Assembly (NCBI GenBank): GCA_037953625.1
Contig: CM075649.1
Location: 102,553,290-102,617,289 of the forward strand
Reading direction: 5' to 3'
DNA from: Crotalaria pallida
Lineage: Eukaryota > Streptophyta > Magnoliopsida > Fabales > Fabaceae
Length of the DNA stretch: 64,000 bases
This document shows positions 47,968 through 60,837 of this stretch, one piece after another; positions within the stretch are counted from its first letter, which is position 1; each line of letters starts with the position of its first letter. The translations under genes and the position numbers were made by a program. The notes under the pieces were generated by a model that worked only from the letters and a program-made list of their open reading frames with translations, was not told the origin of the DNA and did not search any database.

Positions 47968-50900
47968 TGTAACATCCCAAACTTTATTTTTAAATGAAAT
48001 TATTAATAAAAAACCTAAGAAAAATTGGAATAATGACTTAACGAATTTTAGTGGATAGGTGAGTGGTAATTATAAGTCCTAGGGGCTGTATAGAAGGCAA
48101 TTGTGGCTTCGGGCAAAGTCATATAAGCGAAATCGGGAGTTAAATCGCGTTTTCGATGTTAGAAATCGACCGAAAAGATAAAATTAGAAATTTATTATAG
48201 CATTCTAAGAAAATAAATTCCACCGTTGGATATGAAGTTTATAGGTTGAAGAAGCTTGTCTAAAAATTTGGGCCCGATCCGACGGTTGACGAAAAAGTTA
48301 CGGCAAATCGAAGTTTCAAGTTCCCGGTGCACGCCCAGGCGCACCGGTGCCCGCCCAGGCGCACCAGGGTGCAATTGGTGCACCAACTCAGGGAGCTAGA
48401 CGCTCAGGCGCGCCAATCATGCGCCCAGGCGTGCCCCGTGCGCACCAGTCGCACCAGCCAAGGGAAAATGGCGCACCAGCACGCCCCACCAGCACCAGCA
48501 CGCGCGCCAGCTCGCATCAGCAGCACCAACTGGTGCGTGACCGCGCTCAGGCGCGTCTGAACCGCGCTCAGGCGCGTGCGACACCAGATCAGATCTGGTG
48601 CATTGGATTCAGCTTGGGCACCAAGTTGGCCCATCTCAGCCGTCCGATTCACCTTGTCTTGGCATAAAACAAATTACAACAACAACAAAAACACATTTCC
48701 TCCATCATCAACATCATCTCTTCCTCCTCCTCCTCCTCTTCCATCATCCTCCTCATTCTTCCATTCTCTCCACCCTTCTCTCCTCCTTGGTCCAAGAAGC
48801 ACTCCATCACTCTTCATCATCAAACACTTGATTTTGGGCACCTCAAACCCAAAACCAACAAAACCCCATCAAACCTTGCACCATGGGAGTGAGTTGAAGC
48901 CCCATTTCTCTTCCTCCTTCCTCCACACGATTTGATCCCTCCTTCCTTCTTCTTGGACTTTTCAATTTTCATCATCACTTGGGGTAAGCTAGCTTCATAC
49001 CATGAATTAATTTCATTTCCATTCCAACTCTCCTTAGATCATAAATTTTGTTCTAAAACCCTTAGGGTTCTTGCACTCATGGATATGTAGGGTTTTGGCT
49101 TCATGCTTTCCAACTCAAAACAAGTCAAGGATAAGGAACTCACACACCAAGGATCCAAGAGCTAGGACTTGAAATTCATCATCACCTCTTAAGAAGGTAA
49201 GAGGGTTCGTATTACCTTAGCTTAGGAAGTAGATTCTCTTTAGTTATAGTGATGGCTAGGGGTAGAGAGGGAGTTTAGCATAAAAACCTTAGGGCATTTG
49301 ATAATGAAAATAAATAAAATAATTAATGGAGAATAGAAGGAGAAAACTAGTGAAATTTGTGAGAACAAATGTATAAATGAAAATGGATAGGAAGTGAATG
49401 ATGGACAAGGTAGATATATATATAATTAGAGAGTAATGAGATTATCTGGTTGACAAATCATGAGGGAATTATAAAGGAACTAAGAGTGGATAGTATAGCG
49501 ACAATAATTAGTGACTCGGGATAAGCTTGAAAAGATATGGAGATTGTGAAAGGAATGAAAAATTATATTGTTGGGATAACCATGAGATAGGTAAAGAAAA
49601 GGGAAAGTGTTAATGATAGACTGATTCTAATTCGGGTAGATGACGGATAGTATGTATGGAATGTATAGAAGAATTTATGCTAAGAGAAAATGATAAAAGT
49701 ATGATAGGGGAAAATGTTGGTTTAGTGCTAAATAAATAATGTGAGTGATAAATGTGTATAAAAGGGGATTAATAATGAAAAGGGCATTTGTGGCTAAAAC
49801 GGGCTACGAGTGCTAAAATGTGCAATGAAATTGAATGGAAATTATATAGGGAATGAGTTAAGTGAGTGAATACTTGAACACGGGAACTATATTGTTAATG
49901 TGAGAGGGACCCACCTAATGAGGTGTGGATATAGGAATGTGAAAAGGTAAGTTTATGATGTGAACAATGGTTTATATACGAATGACCCTCCCTAGGGGAG
50001 TGGGAATATGTTAATGTTTATGAGTGACCCGTCCAATGGAAGTGAGAAATATGTATAATCTACATGGACCCTCCCTAAGGGGGAGTGTGAAATTATATAA
50101 TGGACCCTCCATAGCGGAGCGTGTATATAATGGACCCTCCATAGCGGAGCGTGTATATAATGGACCCTCCATAGGAGAGCGTGTATATAATGGACCCTCC
50201 ATAGCGGAGCGTGTATATTATGGATTCTCCATAGCGGAGCGTGTATATAATGGACCCTCCATAGCGGAGCGTGTATATAATGGACCCTCCATAGCGGAGC
50301 GTGTATATTATGGATTCTCCATAGCGGAGCGTGTATATAATGGACCCTCCATAGCGGAGCGTGTATATAATGGACCCTCCATAGCGGAGCGTGTATATTA
50401 TGGACCCTCCATAGCGGAGCGTGTATATAATTGACCCTCCATAGCGGAGCGTGTATATTATGGACCCTCCATAAAGGAGTGGATATGTGTATGCTTATGG
50501 ACCCTCCATAGAGGAGTGGATAGATGCATGATAGGGACCCTCCCTATGGGAGCGTGATAATGTATGTGATGGACCCGCCTATATGGCATGAGTAGATGTG
50601 ATTAGAACCCGCCCTTGTAGTGTGCGGAATAAATAGAAATAATACCCACCGAAAGGCGTGCGAAAGAATGGAAAGTAATGGAAAGACTAGAAAGACCTAG
50701 GGAGAGTATGTAACTGAAATCATAAGGAAATGTTGAGTCGTATAAAAGGAAAGTAAAGTAGTATATGATTTGGATAGTATGGTGTAGGGTAGGTCCTTGG
50801 TTTATTACTATGCTTTTGTAGAAACTATATTTCTAAGTTCTGTGTAATGCTACCATTCTTGCTATATTTTTATAGGTACAGAAGCGGAGCATGCACTAGC

Positions 50901-51309
50901 CGTGGCCGAGCAGGGGCACACTCCACAACGTGGAGTGTGAATATTAGGGGTGTGATATTATGATATTCCGAGAATTAAACTTTGGCTTTTGATGTATAAA
51001 AACTTTAAGTTTATCTTTTGGGGAAATTAAACTATTTCATAACTTGATTATTATTGTTTTTGGAGATGATGTACTTGAATGTATTGAACTGAATTGTGAT
51101 TTGCCCTGTTGGCATACTGCTGATTATGTACCAATGTTAAAACAGGTTTTCAAGGCAAACTCTTATTTTCGGGATATCCATAAAACAAAGGAAACTCTGT
51201 CCAATTGGGCAGAGATTTTTATAAGCTGAAAGGGATTTTAAAAAAAGAAATTTTTAAGTCACTAATTAAATCGGGGTAATTAGAGTATTAATTAAGATAG
51301 GGTGTTACA
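47968..51309 (+). mobile_element. C 3' LTR
   Basis: It is nearly identical to 42537-45812. The core array has 12 regular 30-bp units (50101-50460) against ten in the 5' LTR, which accounts for about 64 of the 66 extra bases. Donor-like GT is at 49197, acceptor-like CAG near 50881. Confidence 0.95.
49901..50625 (+). repeat. C 3' LTR hairpin array
   Basis: Same unit family as 44472-45165, with 12 core units. Some have GGATTCTCC for GGACCCTCC. One flanking unit has lost pairing (GTCC against GGAAG near 50030). Confidence 0.92.
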
Positions 51310-51314
51310 AAAGG

Positions 51315-53111
51315 TGAGTTTTGAAAAAGTTTTGTGAAATAATCTTTTTGGAAAGAGTTTGTGAAAAGATGTATTTTGAGGGGAGCCTTGGGGAAACAAT
51401 CTTTTGATAAAGTATTTGAAATGGTATTTAAAGAAAGTCTTTTGGAAATGATATTTTGGGGGAAGTCTTCTTGAATTAATGTTTGACGAAACTTTACGAG
51501 AAAATATTTTGAGAGGAATTTTGTGATAACACTTTTTGAGAAAAGTTTGAAAGCTTACGAAAGAAGATTTTGTGAAGGTGTCTTTGGGATTGCTCTTGAA
51601 AAGATGGTTTTGAGAAAGGGTTTTGAAATGAAACGAGTATGAGAAATGAGGAATGTTGAGAAATTTTGAGAAATCAGATATGAGATTTGTGATGTGATCC
51701 CAGCTCTGTGCGATGTGAGAAAGGCTGTGCAAAGTTAGCGGTCGGGACTCGTTGAAGGGTTGCACGAAGGACGGGCCGACCTTAGGATAATTAAAGATAA
51801 AAGACTTAAAAGACATACGCGGTGAGATATGAGAGTGCGAAGTAGTGGAGAGGAAGGAACGATAAGTATCTGCGGATACTTAGGACGAGATTGCATTAGG
51901 GGAGGACGATGACGGTGAAACGTCAAGAAGTCTAGAGTATGTTTCTGGGCAGAACGAACTCCACAGGTGGCGCACTAACGTGGTGGGGACTGGGTCTAAT
52001 GCCGTGGTAAGTTCTGTGGGCCCACTAGAAACATACTGTCGCCCCCTAGATTGCAAATCGAGAACAGTGAGAGGGACTGGAACGGGGCATTGTGTTTGCC
52101 ACTGCGAGGCAGTGTGCCATGATTGTTATGAATTGATATTATTGAGGCTGGGCCTCCTGGTCAGGGACCATTTATGTGTTGTGACAGCTGTCGTGCCCGC
52201 GTGGTAAAGGTCTTGTACTCCTGTTTGCTTCCGACTAGGATGGATGGACGACCGAGGAGATGTAGACGTGAGTGATAACTGAGAACGAAATGAGTACCCC
52301 GAGAGTGTTTGTACGAAGAAATTGTGAGTATGAGAAGGAAAAGAATGGAGAAAGAAAGAATGATTATGAGAAGTGAAATTAAGTTTGAAATGATAATGAA
52401 AGATAAGAATAATGATGATAAGAATAATAATAATGTTGTTAATATTCTTGATTTTGGTGTGCTTGTATGTTTTATTATGTATTGTATGGTCCTTCTATCT
52501 TGCCTACCGTAATCCCACACCGTCGACGATTCGTCGTTCGGAACGCTTACTCTCTCTTGTTCGTTGTTATATTGGTGCTGCTGATATCGCAATGGGCAGA
52601 CGGAGTATCATAAGGAGATCATTACTCTAGAGGAATGGAAGCATAAACTCAAACAACAGCAAGGAAATAGCAACAGAGGGGACTTCACTTTCGAGGACGA
52701 GGAAAGCCTACAAGAAGAAAAGGGAAGTCTCATCCGGTGGTGTACGACAGAAAGAGTTAGGGGTAGTGTTTTAGTTAAGTTTATTGTTTGTGTTTTGGGT
52801 CAAGGATTATCAAGCAATGTGCCAACTTCGTAACTAAGCCCAGTTTTAATTCTGTATTGTGGAATACTCTATTTTGGAAGAACAACCAATGTAGTCTTGA
52901 GGAAATATCATGATGATTTGGAAACCAGTCTTGTTATGAAAATGAAAGTTTTCTGAGAATGAATGTTTTAAGTAACAACTTGATTTTCAACAAAAGGACG
53001 TTTAATTACATCAATGACTTTTCAACAAACAAAAAAAAAATTTGCCTCATTTTTGGTAATTTTTAATGCACAAAGTTAATTATTTTGGTTTACGAAAAGC
53101 GGGCTGTTACA
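51315..53111 (+). mobile_element. B 3' LTR, second part
   Basis: It resumes after the second AAAGG. It contains the second half of the structured region: GGTCGG+CTCGT/ACGGG+CCGACC at 51740-51781 and CACTGC-GAG-GCAGTG at 52100-52114. The acceptor CAG is near 52600. It ends CGGGCTGTTACA at 53111, followed by TSD AAATC. Confidence 0.93.
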
Positions 53112-53440
53112 AAATCTCAGCTTCCGAGAAGATGCATTGACCCGAGCAAAAGCACAGCTTCGGATGAGATGCGCTGATCCGAGCGAAAACTCAGCTTCCG
53201 ACGAAATCCATTGAACCGAGCAAAAGCTCCGCTTCTAATGAGATGTACTTATCCAAGCAAAAGCTCTGTTTCAGTGGAGGTGCGAGCAATAAGCTCGGCT
53301 TCCGATGAGATGTACTGATCCGAGAAATACTGATCCGAGCAAAAAGCTTGGCTTCTGATGAAATGCACATATCCTAGCAAAAAGCTCGGCTTCTGATGAA
53401 ATGCGCTGGTATGAGCGAAAGCTCAGCTTCTTTTGTCCTT
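53112..53440 (-). repeat. G minisatellite (about 38 bp units), continuation
   Basis: Degenerate units with GCTCGGCTTCCGATGAGATG and GATCCGAGCAAA. The other part of the array is 12695-12771. B inserted inside it. Confidence 0.8.
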
Positions 53441-53693
53441 ATGTATCCATATTGTTGTTGATCCATGGAAGTCCTATTCTAGCCAGCGAATGGCTTTCCA
53501 TTTAACTTATTAGCCTTTAGTATTCGAGGCTAACAGGGATCATACTAAATACATGGGTGGTGTTCATTTTTATACAAGAACATCTTCTACCCATTTCACT
53601 CCTTATCTGATGGCTAGTCAAATACGTGGTGTATTTAACTTTGGATATTGATTCTTATATCCGGATTTGGATTTTTTGACCGTCTTGCCTGAT

Positions 53694-54360
53694 TCATGAT
53701 ATGAACAACTCATGTTTCATTGTGATTTGGCTTTTGCCGAATTCCTGATGCCGGTATGAGGCACTCTTTGACTCTGAAAAAGATAAGACGGAACTCATGG
53801 GGTCTTTGATTGAGGGAAACCGGTTTGAAATTAAATTGATGTATTTTTCAGCCTTTTCCATCACCTCATCCATAGTTTTGATCTTGTGCATCACCAAATG
53901 GTCTGTAAAATTTCCTGGTCTCAGAGCACGCATCAAGAGATGAAGGGCCACCAAAGCCTCTATGTCACTGGTAGACAAATACTCTGTATTAAAGCGAGTG
54001 AGGAAGTCTCTCAATGGCTCTCCCTTTTCCTGTTTAACTTGGGACAAGTGATGTTCGAACTTTGGCTGTGCCTTGCTTGTTGTGAAATGTCCGAGGAACT
54101 TGGCAGCCAAATCCTTCCATCCTATGATTGAATCAGGCTCCAATTTTGAATACCAACATAAAGCCGCTTTTTTCAGAGTTCAAGGGGAAGGTACAACATT
54201 TATACGCATCCTTAGCCCCTTGACATGACATGCGACCAGAAAGCTATCGATGTGTTCCTGCGGGTCTGAATTCCCAAAAATACGGATCTACATTGGCAGG
54301 AGCCTTGAGATTTTCGGGCATGGGGAAGGCCATTATGCTTTCTGTAAACGGGTGGTCTTT
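53694..54360 (-). pseudogene. gag: Ty3/gypsy gag remnant of element G (minus strand)
   Basis: The longest open part is 149 codons (54143 down to 53694) and shows the gag core: GWKDLAAKFLGHFTTSKAQP, LSQVKQEKGEPLRDFLTRFN and LHLLMRALRPGNFTDHL. Upstream on the minus strand the family continues in other frames: around 54150-54180 (a frame change before the LKKAALCWYSKLEPDS stretch), 54190-54300 (IDSFLVACHVKG in a different frame) and 54300-54340 (AFPMPENLKAP). At least two frameshifts therefore break it. No zinc knuckle or Pol is seen before the minisatellite. This Gag type occurs in Tat/Athila-like elements. That subgroup call is tentative. Confidence 0.8.
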
Positions 54361-54839
54361 TTCCTCAAGCTCTTCAGCTAATTCGACCTTGTTTACTACC
54401 TGGGGAGGATTGTGGTTTTCCTTTCCTCAATTCTCTCATCAGCTTATCTTGCGCATCCAACCATCTACGCAAACGAGTCAATTTTGTCTCCAAACTTGCT
54501 TTCTTCTGTGAACGTACGTCAGATGATCCTCTACTCTCATGACGGGAATGAAAAGGGCTTCCTCATCTAGTGGGGGCATCTGTCGCGATTTCTATCGTTC
54601 ATGACGAGAGGGGCCCTCTTGTCTTGAACGCTCAGCTTCGGCTCGCCTTCTTCCTTCACTCAATTGTTCTCTTAAGTCCTTCTGGCATGAAGACGCTTGT
54701 CCTCCACTTGGCTGGTTTATTTGTTTCATCACACTATGGTGACTGGGTTCCGCACGTTCTTCCTATGACTGGTTTTCCTTGATCTTCTCAAAAGGTGGTG
54801 GGAATAGGTTTCTCGCTCCCATTGTGGTCATCAATGTTC
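54361..54839 (-). mobile_element. Element G, leader between gag remnant and 5' LTR
   Basis: No clear ORF on the minus strand. The stretch after the LTR end at 54840 begins GAACATTGATGACCACAATG (minus). I could not match a primer tRNA with confidence. Confidence 0.5.
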
Positions 54840-55186
54840 TGTTGTAGAATCTTTGGTACTTGAACTATACGGTCAAGTGTCCAATTCTTCTACTTGTTGC
54901 TTTCAGACTGAAGAAATGACACTCTGATTACCAGGATACCAGCTCTATTATCGTTTACTTGGGTGTGGTGTGTGCCAGTGTGAGTGGGTAAGATCATACC
55001 TTGGTCCCTTACCTGCCTTTATAGGCGTAGTAGTAGGAGTGGGATGTAGAGCCGATTAATAAGGAATCCGGGATTCCAGCCAACGGCTGTCTTTAAGGCG
55101 ACGGTTTCATTTGTTAATGCTCATTATGACGCCTCCTCAACGGATAGCCTTTCAACGGCCAGATGTCCAACGTTACCAGTTGGTAA
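54840..55186 (-). mobile_element. Element G, 5' LTR (part)
   Basis: It matches 11815-12160 of the other LTR. It is cut by E2 at GGTAA (55182-55186), and the rest should lie beyond the window. Confidence 0.8.
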
Positions 55187-55345
55187 TGTGAGACCCGCAA
55201 TTTTACCCAATTTAATTAAATTATAATATTTCTATTTTTGCCTTTATTTTATTTGGTCATATTCATTTTAAGGGTAATTTGGTAAGATTTGTTATTAAAA
55301 AGTCGATTTTGATTTTATATATATACACATATATATGTGTGGTGG

Positions 55346-55394
<49 letters not shown>

Positions 55395-57114
55395 AATGTA
55401 CATCTAATTATAAATCTTTATTTAATAAATGAGAAAAAAAATTATTTTTGGTGTGAAATTATATTTCTGAATATTTAACAAATATTTTATTAAGAAAAAT
55501 TCTATTGGAATGATTTTAACTAAGGTTTTGACAAAAAGTGAAATTTTTGGGTTATAGAACTATAACTTCAAAAAATTCATATCTTTTAAACCGTACGTCA
55601 AAAAATTACAAATGATATGTCAAAACGATCGTATCGAAACGTATATTATGAAAATATAAAGCTTTGATTTTTATTCTGGAGTTTTCGAAATTTTATCACT
55701 GCTACAGTACTGAACGAATTTTTGAGTTTTAAGTGTAAAGGTGTGATTTTAATGCATTAAATGACCTTTTGACTCAAGTGTATATTATTTTGAAAACAAA
55801 AATACATTTCTGAGGTTTTCTATTGGACTACCATCCAAATAAAATATATTTTCGTATTTGTCTTATTATAAAATTATTTGAAAGCTTATGAAGTGCATTT
55901 TTGAAGGAAATGATCTTAGAGCTTCAAAAATTCATAACTTTCAAACCGTAAGTCCAAAAATTATAAACTTTATATGAAAACGATCGTATTAAAATGTAGT
56001 ATCTGAATATGTGAAAAGAGAATTTTTATTTTGACATCTACGAAAAAGTACTGTACAGTAGAGAAAAACGAATTTTTGGTATTTCTAACTTGGAAAAATT
56101 ATTTTGGAGTATGAAATAAATTATTGGGATATAAAATAATTTTATTTATATATTGAGATATTTATTTAAATGTCTACTGATTTTACAGTCCAAATATTAG
56201 CATTTTCCTAATTATTTCTGAATTATCAAAAATGAAAGCTTTTAGGTGATTGGTCAATTAGGTGGTGAATTCAAAATGGGCCAATGGAAATTTTTCTCCT
56301 TATTTTTATATGTGTGCACCGTCCAAATATTAGGAGGGAGAGAAGAGAATAATTTCTGAAAATTGTGAGGAATAAACCTTGAGTTAAGAAGCTATTGTTT
56401 TTAGAAAAGTCTCATTTAATGCTTATGAAGTTCCAACTGAAGAAGTAAAGTTGATGACTCACCATGGACTAGGAGGGGGATGAATTTATGATAAGAATTT
56501 TGGAGAATATTTTCCTTCTCTTCACCTATAAATAGGCCATCACACCTCTCACCATTTCACACACACTACTTGTTGTTACTTTGAGAAAAAAAATTATTCC
56601 AATAGAAAAAAGAGAGGAAGGTGGGGAGTTACATAGAGGAAGAGGAGGAAAATTTTCTCACTTTGGGGAAGTCTGTTAGCTTTAGGAGGAGAGGTAACTC
56701 TAAGTCTCTATTTTTAATTTAGTTCATTTCTTCTTCTACTGTTATTAGAATCCCTAATTCTTTTTATATATAGTAAGAACTAAAAGTTTCTACTTCTTCT
56801 TTTTTTATTAGGATGAACTATGTATTTGTTGATGGTATTTTGTTTTTATGGTCAAATGAATAAAGGTTTGAAGGAAAGGGAAAAAATGAATTGTTTAAAG
56901 AGAATAATCTCCCCTTTTCTTTGGCCTTGAGATGACCGAATTTTGTAGCACAAAAGGAAAAATTATATTTTGGAATTTTTTGTGTTCTTACAATATAGAC
57001 ATTTATATTTTATAGAAATTTTGTATCTGTTTGAAGTATTTTAGTCCTTTTTGTTTGGAAACTAAAATAAGATTCTGAAAATTTTGTGTTACTGAAACTA
57101 TAAGATCTAATGTA

Positions 57115-57461
57115 CTCCCTCCGTTTCAGAACATTAGGCCTTTTAGGCCTGGGCACACAGATTAAGAAAGTGTTAATTATTGTAAGTGTTATGTATAATT
57201 TTTCCAAAATGCCCCTATCAATCCTTATTGAAAATTGTAGTAGTATTTAATGTTTATTAGTAAGTGTGTTCATTAATTAATGTATAGTGGTTTAGAGATG
57301 AGAGAGATGATAAAAGTAGAATTAATGAGGAGAGAATGAAATGATTGAATAAAGGTTAGAATTGGAAAGAAAAATATGTTTATGTATTGGAATTGTAAAA
57401 GGCCTAATGTTATGAAACAAAGAAAAAGGCTAAAAGGCCTAATGTTATGAAACGGAGGGAG
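57115..57461. mobile_element. Stowaway-like MITE in the E2 LTR
   Basis: 347 bp flanked by TA on both sides. Terminal inverted repeats start CTCCCTCCGTTTCA and end TGAAACGGAGGGAG, continuing with few mismatches for about 33 bp (ACATTAGGCCTTTTAG). The inner right end repeats part of the terminal sequence (GGCCTAATGTTATGAAAC twice). This is typical Tc1/mariner-derived Stowaway structure. It is absent from the corresponding part of E1. Confidence 0.88.
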
Positions 57462-59441
57462 TAGCATTAAAAGAAAAGAAGAAAATCTTAGTCTTTTGCC
57501 TTGTTTTATTGTTTGGTCGTGATATATATATAGAGTGGTAGTTGTTATTATTATGTTATGTGACTTATTGGATGATTATTTGATCTCTGATGTTGTAATA
57601 GTGAAATGAAATTAGTTTTATGAAAACAGATGAAAATTCTGGATTTTATGGTGTTAACAGTGATGTATAATTGATTTTGATAAAAAGTTACACATGGTTT
57701 ATATTATTTGGTTTGGTAAATTTATGAGTAATTAGGTAAATTTTATCTTGTGATTGTGTAAATGTCTGACTATGTGGTTAGTATAAATTGTAAACTAATT
57801 ACTGTACAAAAGTAATTTTTCTTGAAAAGTGATTATCTTGTGTCAAATTGATTATTTTGAGTATATGAAATTAAGTGACTAAAGTATATATGTGTGTTTG
57901 AAAATTTAAAAAGTACTCTTTTATGTATATAATGTTGGCCGAATTTATTGAAGAGAAAAACAAAAATGTTTGATTATTTTTAATTGATTTTTTTATGTGA
58001 ATAAATGGTTATCAGTGTGTATTATGTATTATGATAAAAATATATTTAGATCTGGAAATTCTATTAATGCCGAAAAGTATTATTTTCATAAGGTATAAGA
58101 CCCCAAATAATAATTTTTATAGGTGTATACTATGCTTAACTGTTTACATATGTATAGGAATGTTAGAGTCTGATAGTTTAAATCTTTGAAGTGATGCAAC
58201 TGGACTTATGATGTATGTCCATCAAACTGATATGCTTTATTTGAATCATATTTAATCATTTTATTATAGTAGGACTTGTAAAGAATTTTTAGGAAAAAGT
58301 GGCATGTGTTTTGGATGAACTGTTTAGGAGAAAATTGATTTTTGAGAAATAGTGTATGTGCTGTCCAAGATTGTAAAATAGTTGCATCAAGGATGAAAAT
58401 CATTTTGAAATAATTGGTAATGTATGCTTTATGATAAAATCTTTATGATAAGTATTTAAAAATAAAAAGGAAGTACAAAAGTGATTTTTTGAATGTAGTG
58501 ATGCTTGAAAGTTAATTTTCTGTAAACTGTTTGTAGTCTGTAATTTAATCTAATTAATGATAGAAAAAGTATTTTGAATTTGGAATGCTTGAGTTTATTT
58601 TCTCATTTAGTTATATGTTTTTATAACATGATTTTGCAAATTTTGTTTACTGCTTGGTCTGATTAAAAATTTGCATCAAAAGAAAAATACTTTAAAGTCA
58701 TGTTGTCTGGACATGGTAGTTGTTATAAGGTGCTGAGAAGAGAAATTTGTAGTGAAAGAAAAATTGAGATTTATCCTTAGGATGTTATGATTATGTTTTA
58801 AAAGTTATATTATGATTGGAGATGATTTTCATAATTTAAAAGCTAAAAAGAAAAAGTGACTTTGCAAGACTTGTAGGGTATGCTGTCCAAAATTCTAGAT
58901 TGGTTGCATCAATTATAAAATTTGTTTTGGAATGAATTAGTATGAGGATTTTTATGATAGGACCTTTAGTATAAGTGTATAGAGTAAAAAGAAATTATAA
59001 AAGTGAATTTGTGAAAGTATGATTTGATGTTATTTGTTTAAATAAATTTGTTGTTTTTACTGGTATAAGTGTGTGCATGTGGTAGTTGTTATATAAGTAA
59101 TAAAGTATGGTATTATAGAAATAAAAATGTATTCTAAATAGTTTTCAAAGTATTAGATGAGTTTTAAATTATGTTTTGCAAAAGGGATTTCTTGAATTTT
59201 AAAAGGGATTATTTTAAGTTATTTGACGCCTTAAAAAGGACATTCTGTTTTGAAAAGGATTTCTGTTTTAAGGTACTTTGGTACTTTGGGTCTTATCCTT
59301 ACCTAAGTAAATAGATAGTATAAGGTATTTGCTAGATATTGATTGTATACCGTTTATCGTTTAAGAATAAAAGAATTAAAAGTGAGTGAGCTGCTGGAGC
59401 TGCAGACACAAAGGTTGAAACAGAATAAGCGTGGATCTCAG

Positions 59442-60837
59442 GTGAGAGAGAAGCCTTCTTAAGACATAGTGGCATGTAGGGTAATATTAGGACGTTCCGT
59501 ATCATCTCAAAGGTCGGAACTAGGAATCTATCGGTCGAGTATTAAAACGGCAATTGAGTGTGTGTTCCGCCATTTTTACGAAAAACGCGATTCCTCGATA
59601 TTAATTGTATGTCGGTTGATAATTGATTATATCATGTTGTATATTTTTGAATTGTATATTGTATATGGAGATGAGTTATATGATGAGATATGAAATAAAA
59701 TGTTGGAATTATATTTTTGAGATAATTGATGTTTGTGACCGGTTGTTCCTATGAAAAGGACTTGGTATATTTGGAAGTATTATTGTGAAAAGAAAATATG
59801 AGAATGAGTAATGAACCTTGTGGAAATTCGAAAACGATACTAGTGTACAGTGATGGTGCAAACGGCACGATAACTTTGTAAATATCCCCTTTAAGTGACT
59901 GGCCACGTGGATGATTGTGCCATGGTCTAAGTCTTGTGGAATCCACTGTACTGTAGAAGGGTGTTTGATGTTTCCCTTAGAGGTCGTGACCTGTTAGAAG
60001 CGAGGCTTAGAATGAGTCGACCAAAACTAGGATTAATGACATACTTAAAAGACTTAGGAACCCCTCTCCTAAACCTACGCGTTGAGAGTGAAGTAGTGGA
60101 GAGGAAAGATACCGAATACTTGGAGGCCGGTGTACTTTCAAGTGGTGATTGCGATAGGGGAAGGCAAGGATGGTGAACGTCAAGAAGCCTCGAGTGCTTC
60201 TCTAGGCGGGGCAAGACTACAAGGACTTGTCTTCCGGTTGTAGGCAATGTCGTAGCAAGGAACTACACGACCAACTAGAGATAGCGTTGTCGCCCCCTTG
60301 AGCAAATCTTAGATGGTGAGAGGGAACCCGAATGGGGCTAGATGTCACTGCATTTTTGAAACTGTATTGATGAAATGATTTTACTTCGGTTGTTGGATAC
60401 TTGTTGGTGCGTACCCTTCGACATCGATGCCAGCATGGTTAGGGTTCTTGTGCGTCCCATCTGCTTTCCGAACTAGGATGTGGTTGGAATGATGGAGGAG
60501 ATGTAACGTGTGTGCTACCAAACCCTTGAGCCTCGGTGTGGTACCCCCTCTTGAATTTCCGGTGGTTATGACAATGAAACTTAGAGCCTAAAGATAATTA
60601 AATATAATGGATATGGTTTCATGAAGATTATCCTTTTGGTGGGAAGGACCCTATGGTATTTAGCTGAAGTTGTTTATAAGGGATTGGTAATAATGATGTA
60701 TATAATGTTTTATGATATGCTTGTATGGTCTTAATATTCCCCTATGGTAACCCCGCGCCGTCGACGATCATATCGTTCGGAAGTGCTTACTCTCTCTATC
60801 TCTCTTTCCTGTGAACATTGGGGAACAATGTTCACAG
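59442..60837 (+). ncRNA. Structured leader-intron RNA region, E2
   Basis: After CAG|GTGAGAG: GTTCCG/CGGAAC (59494-59499/59515-59520), a degenerate AAAACGGC/GCCATTTT stem, GCTTCTCTAG/CTAGAGATAGC (60196-60205/60275-60285, one bulge) and ACGAT-CAT-ATCGT (60764-60776). The acceptor CAG is at 60835-60837. Confidence 0.45.

Larger units (their letters stand above)
42537..51309 (+). mobile_element. Element C, complete gag-only gypsy element
   Basis: TSD AAAGG is at 42532-42536 and 51310-51314. The 5' LTR is 42537-45812 (3,276 bp), the interior 45813-47967 (2,155 bp) and the 3' LTR 47968-51309 (3,342 bp). The LTRs are nearly identical, and most of the length difference comes from a tandem array, so insertion is recent. 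It encodes Gag but no Pol (TR-GAG-like). Confidence 0.95.
12772..53111 (+). mobile_element. Element B, complete, with four nested insertions
   Basis: TSD AAATC flanks it at 12767-12771 and 53112-53116. The 5' LTR is 12772-18205 plus 33843-34268 (5,860 bp net). The interior is 34269-38411 (1,159 bp net, non-coding). The 3' LTR is 38412-42536 plus 51315-53111 (5,922 bp net). A2 (carrying E1 and F) splits the 5' LTR, D splits the interior and C splits the 3' LTR. Both LTRs are very similar by eye. No gag or pol is present, so it looks non-autonomous. Confidence 0.93.

Noticed and set aside
57010..57467. Antisense ORFs over the MITE region
   Set aside because: They span the inverted-repeat element and AT-rich flanks. 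No coding support.
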